Shown in pieces: positions 18,395 through 26,509 of a stretch of 26,509 bases of DNA. The position numbers and the translations under genes are program-made. The stretch is taken from the NCBI RefSeq assembly GCF_000281045.1, contig NW_008246133.1:195769-222277 (forward strand), in the 5' to 3' direction. Under the pieces are notes generated by a model. That model was not told the DNA's origin. It searched no databases and was given only the letters and a program-made list of their open reading frames with translations. The DNA is from Saprolegnia diclina VS20 (Eukaryota; Oomycota; Saprolegniomycetes; Saprolegniales; Saprolegniaceae). Each line of letters opens with the position of its first letter. The first letter of the stretch is position 1.

Positions 18395-18957
18395 TCATGG
18401 CAGCTTCGTGAGTGCTGCGTTGGCTCTCTCGTCGTCGTCCGCTGTCGCAGCGGCAAGACGGCGATGCGTGGCAGCGCCGACCTTGTGCCACGAGTCCACG
18501 AACCGCCGAAGCATGTCCGATGCATGCGCCACGTCTCTCGCTGTGGGCGGTGGGCCGCGCCTTGGCGCGTCGTGCGATCGGTGCCATATCGTTCGCGTCT
18601 GTGGTTGTGACGCTGTGAGGTGCGCTGTCGTCGTCCGCACGAAGTTGGAGGCGCATGGCGCATGTGCCACATGTGGCAGCGCTGTCCTAGCCGCCTGCGC
18701 GATGCATGCAGCGCGTCCTCGTCGACGGTGCGCATGGGCCACAGTCGTGCCCATCGGTGCCATGCCTATCGCACCGATGCACGGCCACGCCGGCTGCGAG
18801 CCGCTCGGGCGTCCTCATCCAACATGCCATTGGCTGCTTTCTTGGATCGCAACACTATTTCCAGCGCGCCTTTTCACGGCGACCAGCGCTCACGACGACA
18901 CCATCTCACCTCTATTTCATTATACAAAACGTCGTGGTCGTGCGCCAGGAGCTCCAT
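18395..18957 (-). CDS. Small hypothetical protein, about 140 aa, multi-exon
   Basis: A small minus-strand gene fits between NOC2 and centrin. Exon 1 begins with ATG at 18957 and reads MELLAHDHDVLYNEIE. A middle exon ending at 18775 contains KAANGMLDEDARAARS, and a last exon, 18395-18694, ends ARDVAHASDMLRRFVDSWHK followed by VGAATHRRLAAATADDDERA. One consistent model is 18894-18957, 18775-18854 and 18395-18694 (147 aa). A second uses 18910-18957 and 18775-18840 with the same last exon (137 aa). The middle of the last exon (about 18560-18690) is less protein-like and may contain a further intron. The product is helical and soluble, with no family recognised. The start lies 44 bp from the palindrome shared with centrin. 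The stop is 26 bp from the NOC2 stop. Confidence 0.45.
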
Positions 18958-19000
18958 CTTGATGTCGTCGTTCAGCACACTAATTTTGGTCTCTGATAGA

Positions 19001-19022
19001 TTATCCGGATATATCCGGATAA
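19001..19022. promoter_or_regulatory. Perfect 22-bp palindrome with two ATCCGGAT half-sites between divergent genes
   Basis: The 22 bases equal their own reverse complement: TTATCCGGAT, AT, then ATCCGGATAA. It lies 44 bp from the minus-strand start (18957) and 67 bp from the centrin start (19089), so it may serve as a bidirectional promoter element. It matches the palindrome at 7975-7992 apart from one extra TA in the centre and one more base on each end. Confidence 0.5.
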
Positions 19023-19613
<591 letters not shown>

Positions 19614-20404
19614 CCACCACCACAGACAACAACGACACCGTATGCAGATGTATCTTGATGCGCTTGCGATGGTAATAGCTCGGCGTACGACGCGGCAGTG
19701 GACTGCACCACCCTGCACAGCGACCCTCGACTGCACCATCAAGCTGCGGTCATCATCCCGGCATACAGTATACCATCACCCATCTGCGTCACGCATGGCG
19801 TGCGGTTGCGTATGAGCGCCGCTGCTTGCGGACTGCATTCATTGCTGATCTTTGCTCGGACGAGCGACTTGCGACGTCGTGGGCGCAGACAGGTCGTACG
19901 TTACAGTGTGGCCATTCCAGGCTAGACGCAGCGCCAGACCTCTAGCTTCGCAGGTGGTGGCTCTTGGGCACAGACCACAGATCAGCGTCGCAAGGTGCGC
20001 TCGCTCAACGACCCTCGCCAGGCTAGCCATCGACTCGTACCGCATGCTGCCCACGGGATGCTGACTGATCTGGACTTCCTCTGAGTTGACCGACGTATCC
20101 ATGCGTGTCCCTGCCATGCACGACAATTATGTGGCGGTTGACAGATAATCCGCTGCCATCCGACTCGTGGAAGTCTGTATCTACACTCAGTTCTTAGTCG
20201 AGTTGAGGACCGAGCCCCCGCAGTCTTTGCGCCGCAGTGGCAGTCACACCGTCGACTACAGTGGTCGGTGTCGTCCGAAGGTGTTGGCCGACGACTAGTA
20301 CTCAATGGCTAGTACTCTTATACTACGGTAGGCAACGACCAATATGTCTACACTTGGGACGGTTCCACGATACCAGCTGGGCGGCATCAGTAATACGCGC
20401 CACG
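19614..20404. other. Intergenic region of about 790 bp, no gene supported
   Basis: It carries the centrin 3'UTR and the transporter promoter. A minus-strand frame with an ATG at 20117 and a stop at 19839 (92 codons) has a partly protein-like stretch (SEEVQISQHPVGSMRYESMA), but no splice partner or family was found, so it is not called. The nonamer CTAGTACTC is repeated near 20295-20320. Confidence 0.4.
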
Positions 20405-21956
20405 ATGTCGCGACCTAGACAGACACGAATTGAGATGCTCGAGCCCAAGAGCGACTGGCAGGTCGAGTCCGAACGGTACCTCTGGTGCATCCCGTCGCCA
20501 TGGTACAGCGCCGAGCCAGAGACGTACCACATTCTCTTTGGCCTCCGCTTTCGTCGGTGGCAGCTTTTACTGGCCGCTCTCAGTATCCACGCGCTCCTCG
20601 GCTATCTCGTGCCGCTTGGCGCCTCAGAGCCCGTCGTTTTGGCGCTCGCAGTCGCCACCGGCCTCACGACCGCGGTGTCTTGTCCGCTGCTCCAACAGCG
20701 CGGGCCTCGCACGGGCCTCGTACTCGGCAGCGCGTGTATCTTTCTCGGGCACTTTTGTCTTCTCGCTCCGTCGCTGCATCTACTCTACGGCGTCTGCATC
20801 GGCGCCGGCCTCGGCCTCAATCACTTCGCCGTGTCCTTGACGCTGCAGGTGGGTTGTGTGTGAAATATCAGCATACCTCGATCGCTTGAGCTTATGTGCC
20901 TACTGTAGCCGTGGTATCCGCGCTGTCGTGCCACGATGACATCACTGCTACTCGCCTCCAGCGTCATGGGCGGTGTCATCGCAATGACCAGCCTTCCGCG
21001 CCACGTGCTTGTGACGCCACCACCGTACGCCGACCTTTCTATCTCTACCGAGCCGACGGTCTCATCCTGCTACCTGTAGCGACGACGAGGTACCTGCGTG
21101 GGCGCTTGGTGTCGGGTGCACCGCGACCAGTCTGCTGCTACTGCTGGCGGTCGCCGTGCGCACGCCGCCACCAAGCTTTGTCATCGACGATGACTCGCCG
21201 ATTGTTATCTCGACGCTCCGGGATGCGGTCTGTTCGAGGAGCTTTGCCTGCCTCGGCGTCGCCTTGGTGCTCAAGGCTGCAGCCACCGCGGTCCTCTCGC
21301 GCCAGCTTCTCACAACGTGGCTTGAGAGTACCACCACGGAAGCGGTCGTTCCCGCGCTTCTGCTGCTCGTATCTCTCCCGGTGCTTGTCGCCTTTGTCTC
21401 CGACATCCCGTGCGGCCGTTCACCGGCGTGGCGTCGGCACTGGTTCGTGCTCTCCCTAGCGTCGTTGCAGGTGCTTCTGGCGCTCGTCGCGCCCGTCTCG
21501 TCGCCCTGGCTGCTCGTGTGCGAAGTCACCTTGGATATGGCCTTTCTTGGGCTCTTGCCGGCGTTTCTCTGGGACCTCTTTGGCGCCGCCACGTATGTGT
21601 CGATCTACAGCTATTGCCTCGCGATCATAAGCTCCGCAATTGTCGCGTCGCTGGCGCTCGTGCCACCAAACGACGTCTGGAGCGACGACGGAATGCTACT
21701 CGGCGTCACGGCCGTCGCCTTGCTCAGCCTCTGCTGCGTGCGGCACGACGCGACAGGACGCTGGTGCGGCTCCCACACCAAGCGGCAAAGCGTCATGATG
21801 ACCGCGGTCATCGACCCGCCGTACGACACGGTTCGCGCGTTCGTCGAGTCGCAGCAGCGCGCGTCGGAGCTCGTGCTTTTGGCCCGCGAGAGCGACTTTT
21901 CGCAGGCCATTTTGGCCCCTCGCAGTAGCACCGGCGGGAGCAGTATTTATATTTAA
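20405..21956 (+). CDS. Major facilitator superfamily (MFS)-type membrane transporter
   Basis: Exons 20405-20848, 20909-21024 and 21080-21956 (introns 60 and 55 nt, phases 0 and 2) give 478 aa. About ten to twelve membrane segments are visible. In the N-terminal half, segments begin near residues 52, 75, 105 and 123, and YGVCIGAGLGLNHFAVSLTL is followed by QPWYPRCRATMTSLLLASSV. This matches the MFS pattern in which a G-rich helix leads to a W.P..R motif, as in the oxalate/formate antiporter (OFA) and nodulin-like groups. A hydrophilic loop (residues about 175-255) separates the halves. The C-terminal half has LPVLVAFVSDIPCGRSPAWR as the equivalent inter-helix loop. The C-terminal 45 residues are cytosolic. 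The substrate is unknown. The ATG at 20405 is preferred because the upstream in-frame sequence is not protein-like. Confidence 0.75.
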
Positions 21957-21977
21957 CAAAAACAATTGCTCAGCATT

Positions 21978-22964
21978 TTACGTCTTGGGGCCCTTGTTCT
22001 TGTACATGGTCCAGAGAAAGCCCATGGCATCGAGCTCGGCGATCCGCGCGGGCGGCAGCTTGGGTCGGCGCGTCCGCAGTGTGCTCACGACGACGCCGAG
22101 CTTCATGTGCCACAGCCGCTTGGGCCACGCGATGTCTTTGGCTGGCACTTCAAACTTTTGGGGTACATTGACATGGCCGTGGAGGTGCCGGAAGATCGAG
22201 AGCGCTTCCATCTTGTCCTGCCACGAGATGCTCGCCTGTATCGTCCAGATGAAGCCGAGCGACTGCAGTTGCTGTCGCTTGGCCGGCGACAGCTTGTCGG
22301 CGCGCGTCCGAAGCGCAACGACGAGCCGCCCGAGCCGGAGTCCGTGGTGGTCGACGTGCCACTGCGGGTCGTTCTCGGGGACGACAAAGCCCGTGGGCAC
22401 GGCGAGGTGCCCGTGGAGGCGCTGGAACGTAGCGATCGCAGCGACCTTGGTCTCCCACTGGTGGTCCGAGAGGTCCCATACAAAGCCAATCGCGTCCATG
22501 GCCGCGACGATTCCCGCGTCGAGCTTCTTGTACCGGTAGAGTTGGCGAAACTCGCAGACACGGAGGGTCTTACCGTGCAGATTGGGCGGCCACGGCGCCG
22601 ACACGGGCACCTCGAACGTCGATGGAAAGAGTGTGTAGGGCAGCTCCGGGTACAGACCACGCTGGACGTGCGCTGCGTCGGCAAACTCGTTCTGGCGCTC
22701 GAGCGACATGCTGCTCGTCTCTTGCGCGGTCCGGTGCTTGCGCTTGTAGCTCTTCTTCTCGGCACCCTCGGCCAGCGGTTGACACGTCGTCGGCAGCGTT
22801 GTCGTCAGCGACGCCTTGAGCGCCGACGCAGCGAGCTCCATCGTCGCCAGATGTTCAGCCTGGCCTTCATTAAGGGCATGGCGGCGCAGCTCCCGCAGCG
22901 CCTGCTCGACCGCGTCGACGGCCTGGGGCAGTGCGTCCGCCGCTGCGGCCGGCGGTCCTGGCAT
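21978..22964 (-). CDS. Helicase-associated (HA) repeat protein without a helicase domain
   Basis: A single exon gives 328 aa. Residues 1-90 are alanine-rich and helical, with a basic patch KKSYKRKHR (70-78) that may be a nuclear signal. Three copies of a roughly 70-residue unit follow, at about 95-163, 170-240 and 248-318. Each ends in an MDAIGFVW / LQSLGFIW / LDAMGFLW motif, and the second and third contain FQRLHGHLAVP or FRHLHGHVNVP and a LG..V..LRTR segment. This is the pattern of the helicase-associated domain (Pfam HA), thought to bind nucleic acid, which in bacteria follows helicase domains. In oomycetes and some algae it occurs in standalone multi-copy proteins. The first repeat lacks the HGH core. 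The gene ends 21 bp from the convergent transporter. Confidence 0.85.
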   Translation of the reverse strand: MPGPPAAAADALPQAVDAVEQALRELRRHALNEGQAEHLATMELAASALKASLTTTLPTTCQPLAEGAEKKSYKRKHRTAQETSSMSLERQNEFADAAHVQRGLYPELPYTLFPSTFEVPVSAPWPPNLHGKTLRVCEFRQLYRYKKLDAGIVAAMDAIGFVWDLSDHQWETKVAAIATFQRLHGHLAVPTGFVVPENDPQWHVDHHGLRLGRLVVALRTRADKLSPAKRQQLQSLGFIWTIQASISWQDKMEALSIFRHLHGHVNVPQKFEVPAKDIAWPKRLWHMKLGVVVSTLRTRRPKLPPARIAELDAMGFLWTMYKNKGPKT

Positions 22965-23132
22965 GGCCGCTTGACACTATTTGACAACCGACAACGCCAC
23001 TCCAAACATTGCTTTAAATTCTTGATAGTGTGACTCTATATTGCTTGTTTTCAAAAACGGTGTTCGCGGGATGTGCCGAAAATAAAATGCCGAATCCAAC
23101 TGGTGCCTATTTTGGGCGACTTCACGAGGGAC
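22965..23132. promoter_or_regulatory. Compact divergent promoter between the HA-repeat and coiled-coil genes
   Basis: Only 168 bp separates the two start codons. It is AT-richer than the flanks, notably at about 23000-23060. No TATCCGGATA motif was found. An upstream ATG at 23087 opens a different frame that would act as an upstream ORF on the plus strand. Confidence 0.35.
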
Positions 23133-24157
23133 ATGTCCGAGGACGCCAAGCAGGTGCCAGTGCCGATCCTGTATTGGGGCGTCGTCGATCCAGCGTACCG
23201 CGCGCCTGGCGCCTCTGTGAGTGAGACACTGCAATATTACCGCAGCAGCTTCAAGGCGCGTGCGACAAAGCTGCCTCGGCCGGCCGATGCCACCACCCGG
23301 GGGCCACCCCCCCACGTGGCATTCTCCCAGACCGCAGCGTCGTCGCTGCGGCACGTTCTGCAGGTACTAAAAGATAGAGCAAGTGCCGCCATTCGAGCCG
23401 TAGAAAGGACGAGCCAGCATGGCGTAGATCTTGATGACGGCCGTCGAGACACAGCTCGGCCGCCAGCTCCCGCAGCGGGTGTTCGACGCGCCGTCCAAGG
23501 CCACGCCCAGTCGCTTCTACCCACCCAGTGTCGCGACCGAGACGCCCGAGTATTTTTTGAAAAAGCCCAAGGACCCTTTGGTGGCCAAGCGCACGTCCGT
23601 ACGTTTCTACTGCTGAGGACGCAAGTTCGGTGCCATGAGTGGCTGCCTAGGGCGCGCTGCCTTATTTTTGCGACCGCACTCCGCCCAAGCAACCCAGCCG
23701 TGTGGATCGAAAACACTGGTACCTACCTTCTCTATCTTCTCTATACTTTGTATGGTGTAGGAACTTTGTGCAGGCGCGCGAGTCGGACGTCCTTCGGCGC
23801 CGCGGCAAACATCTCTTGGCGATCCTCGAAGAGCAGCAGCAGCTCGAGATCCAGCGAGAAAAGGGTCTGGGATCGACATGGTACTAGATTGTAAACACGT
23901 CTAAACCAGTGGTCTAGATCTGGTCGCTGCGTCACGTCAGGAGCCATCGATCCATATGACGATCGTGGCAGACGTAGCAAAAGCCCGGTACGAAGCTGCC
24001 GACCGCATCATGCGCATCCTCGACGTAGGACAACTTGTCTTTTTTGTCCGATTGTCATTTCATTATTTTTTGCGTTTAGGATTATGGTCTTATTGCAGCC
24101 AGCACGGCACTCGACTACCTCCAAACAACGCTCTCTCCTTCTCCGATGTCAACGTAG
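23133..24157 (+). CDS. Coiled-coil protein of unknown function, 6 exons, 252 aa
   Basis: Proposed exons are 23133-23363, 23428-23598, 23651-23718, 23761-23864, 23918-24024 and 24080-24157; introns are 64, 52, 42, 53 and 55 nt, all GT-AG with agreeing phases. N-terminal residues 1-77 contain VPVPILYWGVVDPAYRAPGA. The middle is proline-rich (PSKATPSRFYPPSV). Residues about 158-195 form a charged helix (NFVQARESDVLRRRGKHLLA, then ILEEQQQLEIQREK), very likely a coiled coil, and a second helix follows (ADVAKARYEAADRIMRILDD). The end reads TALDYLQTTLSPSPMST. No family was recognised. If the 53-nt intron starting GTCTGG is retained, the protein would end at 23887. The join is preferred because both sides give one continuous charged helix. 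Confidence 0.62.
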
Positions 24158-24460
24158 CGATAACGATAACTCATAATTCGAGATACGATTCAACATTCGT
24201 GATGCTCTCGACGGTTCTTTCAACGAGAACAAACACTCCAAGTTGACATTACAAGTACCGACCACCATTCTATGGAACCCACGCAGTTCGACCCCTTTCC
24301 AACTCTGCGGTACAGTAGTGTCCCTACTAGGGACACTACTGCACCTTCCGAGCACAACACCGTAAGGGCTAGAGACAGCCTCCAACGTATACTGGAAGAG
24401 AGGCGCGGGTGTTTGCGGCAATTCTTCGATTATTCATATTTGCAGCGTTCGTGACCTCAC
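24158..24460. other. Intergenic region between convergent genes
   Basis: It holds the 3'UTRs of both neighbours. The only notable structure is the strong inverted repeat at 24313-24341. An open minus-strand frame (24149-24421) appears to be chance. Confidence 0.45.
24313..24341. repeat. Perfect 14-bp inverted repeat with a 1-nt spacer
   Basis: The arms CAGTAGTGTCCCTA and TAGGGACACTACTG are separated by one C, making a strong cruciform or RNA hairpin. It lies in the gap between two convergent genes, about 155 bp after the plus-strand stop and 120 bp after the minus-strand stop. It may be a 3'-end processing or terminator structure, or a remnant of a small transposable element; no target-site duplication was evident. 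Confidence 0.7.
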
Positions 24461-26509
24461 TTAGAGATCGTCGGCCGCCCGCTCGTAACTCCAGTCGCCC
24501 GAGAACACGAGTGTTGGCGCCTCATTCTCCCAGAGCGCTATGCGGTCGTGGGCCGTCCACGCCGCCACGTCCGACGCCGCCGCCACGCGCAGCTGGTACA
24601 ACTCCACCGTACACTGGAGTCTTGTCGCTTCGGTCGTGGCCACGTGCAGCGTCGCGCAGTAGCTCGTCTGGTCGCCGACGTCGAGCGTGTAGCAACGCAG
24701 GTCGACCGCGTCGTCATCAAGCCGACCGACGTAGTCGCCCTCTACGCATGCATGTTCAATTTTATAAAAGTATGCGACATGGCATGAGTGCCACGAGTGG
24801 GCAGCGTACCGAGGTGTCGGGTCGCACCGGCCATCGTCGACTCGCCGTTGGGCCACGTTCGATGCACATGCGGTCGACCGTCGAGCACAAAGCAGGTGGG
24901 CTGACTCACATACACGCGCCACGCCGACTGCACCTACCCACACATCGTCGTCGTTAGCGAGTGTTTGGTATGGAAATGGTACGTGGAGCTGCGGACCCAG
25001 CAGCGTCGTGCGCACGCGAAAGAGACTCGAGGCCCAGCGCACGAGCGTCGCCGCCGAGAGCGCGTCGTGGCGCACAAAACGAACACTGGGTACGTCGACC
25101 ACCCAGTCGCCACAGAGCCACGACCGCGCACGCACCACGCCCAGGACACGGTGCTCTGGCCACACGCTCTGCGCGGCCTCGGCGCTCTAGACACGAGTGT
25201 CATGACAACCATATCGTACCAATAAGAAAGCAGAGATACATCACAAACACCGAGAAGATATCAAACGGGATAACAGTACCAGAGACACTTCGCGGAAATG
25301 GGCCACGCACGCCTGGTAGCCGAAAAAGCTGTCGGTCACCAGCCGCGTCGTCATCTCGGCCGAGAGACTCGCCAGCGACGCGACGGCCTCGACCGCCACC
25401 TGCGCCACCGACGTCTGGTGCTGCTTGGCCAAGAACGCCTCCGACACGCTGTGCAGCAGCTGCACGCAGTCGCTGTACGCGCGGGCGAGGTCGGTCCGCT
25501 GCAGGATGCAGTCGCGGTGCGAGCGCACGACGGCCTCGTACTGCGTCCGGTTGTGCGGATGCAGCAAATGGATGAGCCAGTCGACAAGGACACTGCTCGT
25601 CGTACGATCGTTCGGTGGCGTCTATGAGATCGGAGTGCAATCTCAAGTGCCCTACCCCCACTCGCATCGTGTGATCTGTCATACCTGGTTACGCTTGAGA
25701 AGCTGGTGCAGAGGGGAAGAAGATACCGGCGCCGGGTGCATCAGGTACTGCACGAGCTTGTGCTGGGCCGTAGCCGAGACAGTGTCGACCTGGCCCACAT
25801 ACAAGAGCAGCAGACCCAAGTGGTACGCCATGCGTTGCGTGCGACTCGACACGAGCGCCGTCGACGTCTCGTGCTCGAGTGTCGGCACCAGCGCCGCGTC
25901 ATCTCGTGGCGCACTACTACTGCGGTACGTGGCAATCGTAAAGCCAGGCGACATCGCCTTGGCAACAAGCCGCCAGTTCCCACGTGGCGTCACCTCAAAG
26001 ACATAGGCCTACGGACCAATGCAGACTTCATGACGTGTCACTGCATCGATGACAGACCGTGACGTGGTGGCGACTGCCGCGAATGGCTTGGCTGCGGCTG
26101 CTCTTCCAGCCGTACGTCCAGCCATCCGCGAGGTCGAGGTTGAAGCTGCTTGTGAGCACAGTCTGCGTCCGCGTCAGGAGCAATAAGATCGTATATATGT
26201 ACTACCTCAGAGACGACTTCTTGGTGGCCGGCGTGCCACGTGACCGCGGCACAGTGGAGCGCGTCGGCGGACAGCGGTGGCGTCTCAAAGCCAACGTCCC
26301 AGTCGGATGCTGTCGCGGGCGCAATGCGCAGCAGCGACGCGTACGTGCCGTCGACGCGCGACGGCCACGTGGTCTTGAGCACGAGCGGCGCGCCGCAGTA
26401 GCGGTAGTAGGCGTGGCGCGGGCAGCAGTGCGGGAAGCATCTAGTGGCTCGTTCTTTGAGCACAAGTCTGCGCAAGCCGTCGGTCGTACCGGAGCACCTA
26501 GCAGCAAGA
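24461..26509 (-). CDS. Unknown multi-exon protein, 5' end beyond the window
   Basis: Minus-strand exons 26206->26509, 26058-26162, 25685-26008, 25280-25621, 24983-25186, 24810-24933 and 24461-24741 join in consistent phases (introns 43, 49, 63, 93, 49 and 68 nt) for 560 residues; the frame is open to the right edge. The first part is cysteine-rich (CFPHCCPRHAYYRYC). A beta-rich region with LADGWTYGWKSSRSQAIRGS and TAYVFEVTPRGNWRLVAKAM follows. A helical region comes next (LVDWLIHLLHPHNRTQYEAV, then AFLAKQHQTSVAQVAVEAVA), and another beta-rich segment (WRVYVSQPTCFVLDGRPHVH) leads to the C-terminus WSYERAADDL. No family was recognised; the W/G-rich beta segments loosely recall lipid- or membrane-binding domains, but that is a guess. 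All splice sites are GT-AG. Confidence 0.65.

Noticed and set aside
18369-18962. A plus-strand frame of 197 codons right after the NOC2 stop
   Set aside because: Rich in A, R, H and C with no patterning; the opposite strand carries better coding fragments.
19839-20117. A 92-codon minus-strand frame between centrin and the transporter
   Set aside because: Part looks protein-like, but there is no family, no splice partner and no promoter motif. Left uncalled pending transcript evidence.
20295-20320. Direct repeat CTAGTACTC upstream of the transporter
   Set aside because: Too short and AT-skewed to call a repeat element; noted only in the gap description.
21966-23033. A 355-codon plus-strand open frame opposite the HA-repeat gene
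   Set aside because: Shadow of the minus-strand gene, which has clear repeats. No motif was seen in the plus frame.

Overview
The window looks like nuclear DNA from a filamentous oomycete, most likely a member of the Saprolegniales. The reasons are the high GC content of the genes, many very short spliceosomal introns (about 40-90 nt, most near 50), very tight gene packing on both strands, and the protein set: a near-animal-like centrin, ARL3, NOC2, WDR76, a helicase-associated-repeat protein, and several proteins I cannot place in any well-known family. No rRNA, tRNA, CRISPR, mobile element or virus-like element was recognised. Gene models were built by hand from reading frames, GT/AG splice sites and exon phase; only a few rest on family similarity recalled from memory.

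Layout from left to right: a 59-residue single-span membrane protein (minus, 23-202); ARL3 GTPase (plus, 729-1381, 3 exons); mitochondrial succinyl-CoA ligase beta (minus, 1818-3134); a gene desert; a TPR protein (plus, 4037-5685, 6 exons) followed 30 bp later by an unknown helical protein (plus, 5716-6485), which may be the C-terminal half of the same gene; an acyl-protein-thioesterase-like alpha/beta hydrolase whose nucleophile serine is replaced by alanine (minus, 6493-7568, 5 exons); a cysteine/histidine-rich zinc-finger protein (plus, 8074-8796); a head-to-head pair of paralogous membrane proteins resembling steroid-reductase/ICMT enzymes (minus 9182-10156, plus 10542-11497) with the same three intron positions; WDR76 (minus, 11614-12997); a large polytopic membrane protein (plus, 13835-15688); NOC2 (plus, 16170-18368); a small multi-exon gene (minus, 18395-18957); centrin (plus, 19089-19613); an MFS-type transporter (plus, 20405-21956); a helicase-associated-repeat protein (minus, 21978-22964); a coiled-coil protein (plus, 23133-24157, 6 exons); and the 3' part of a seven-or-more-exon gene that runs off the right edge (minus, 24461-26509).

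How the parts relate: most are housekeeping genes with no shared pathway. ARL3 and centrin both belong to basal-body and cilium biology, as expected of an organism with motile zoospores, but they lie 18 kb apart. NOC2 is ribosome assembly, WDR76 is chromatin/DNA damage, and succinyl-CoA ligase is the TCA cycle. The most striking features are at the DNA level. A palindromic TATCCGGATA-type motif recurs just upstream of several unrelated start codons, including a perfect 22-bp palindrome between two divergent genes. Three tail-to-tail gene pairs have only 7, 21 and 26 bp between their stop codons.
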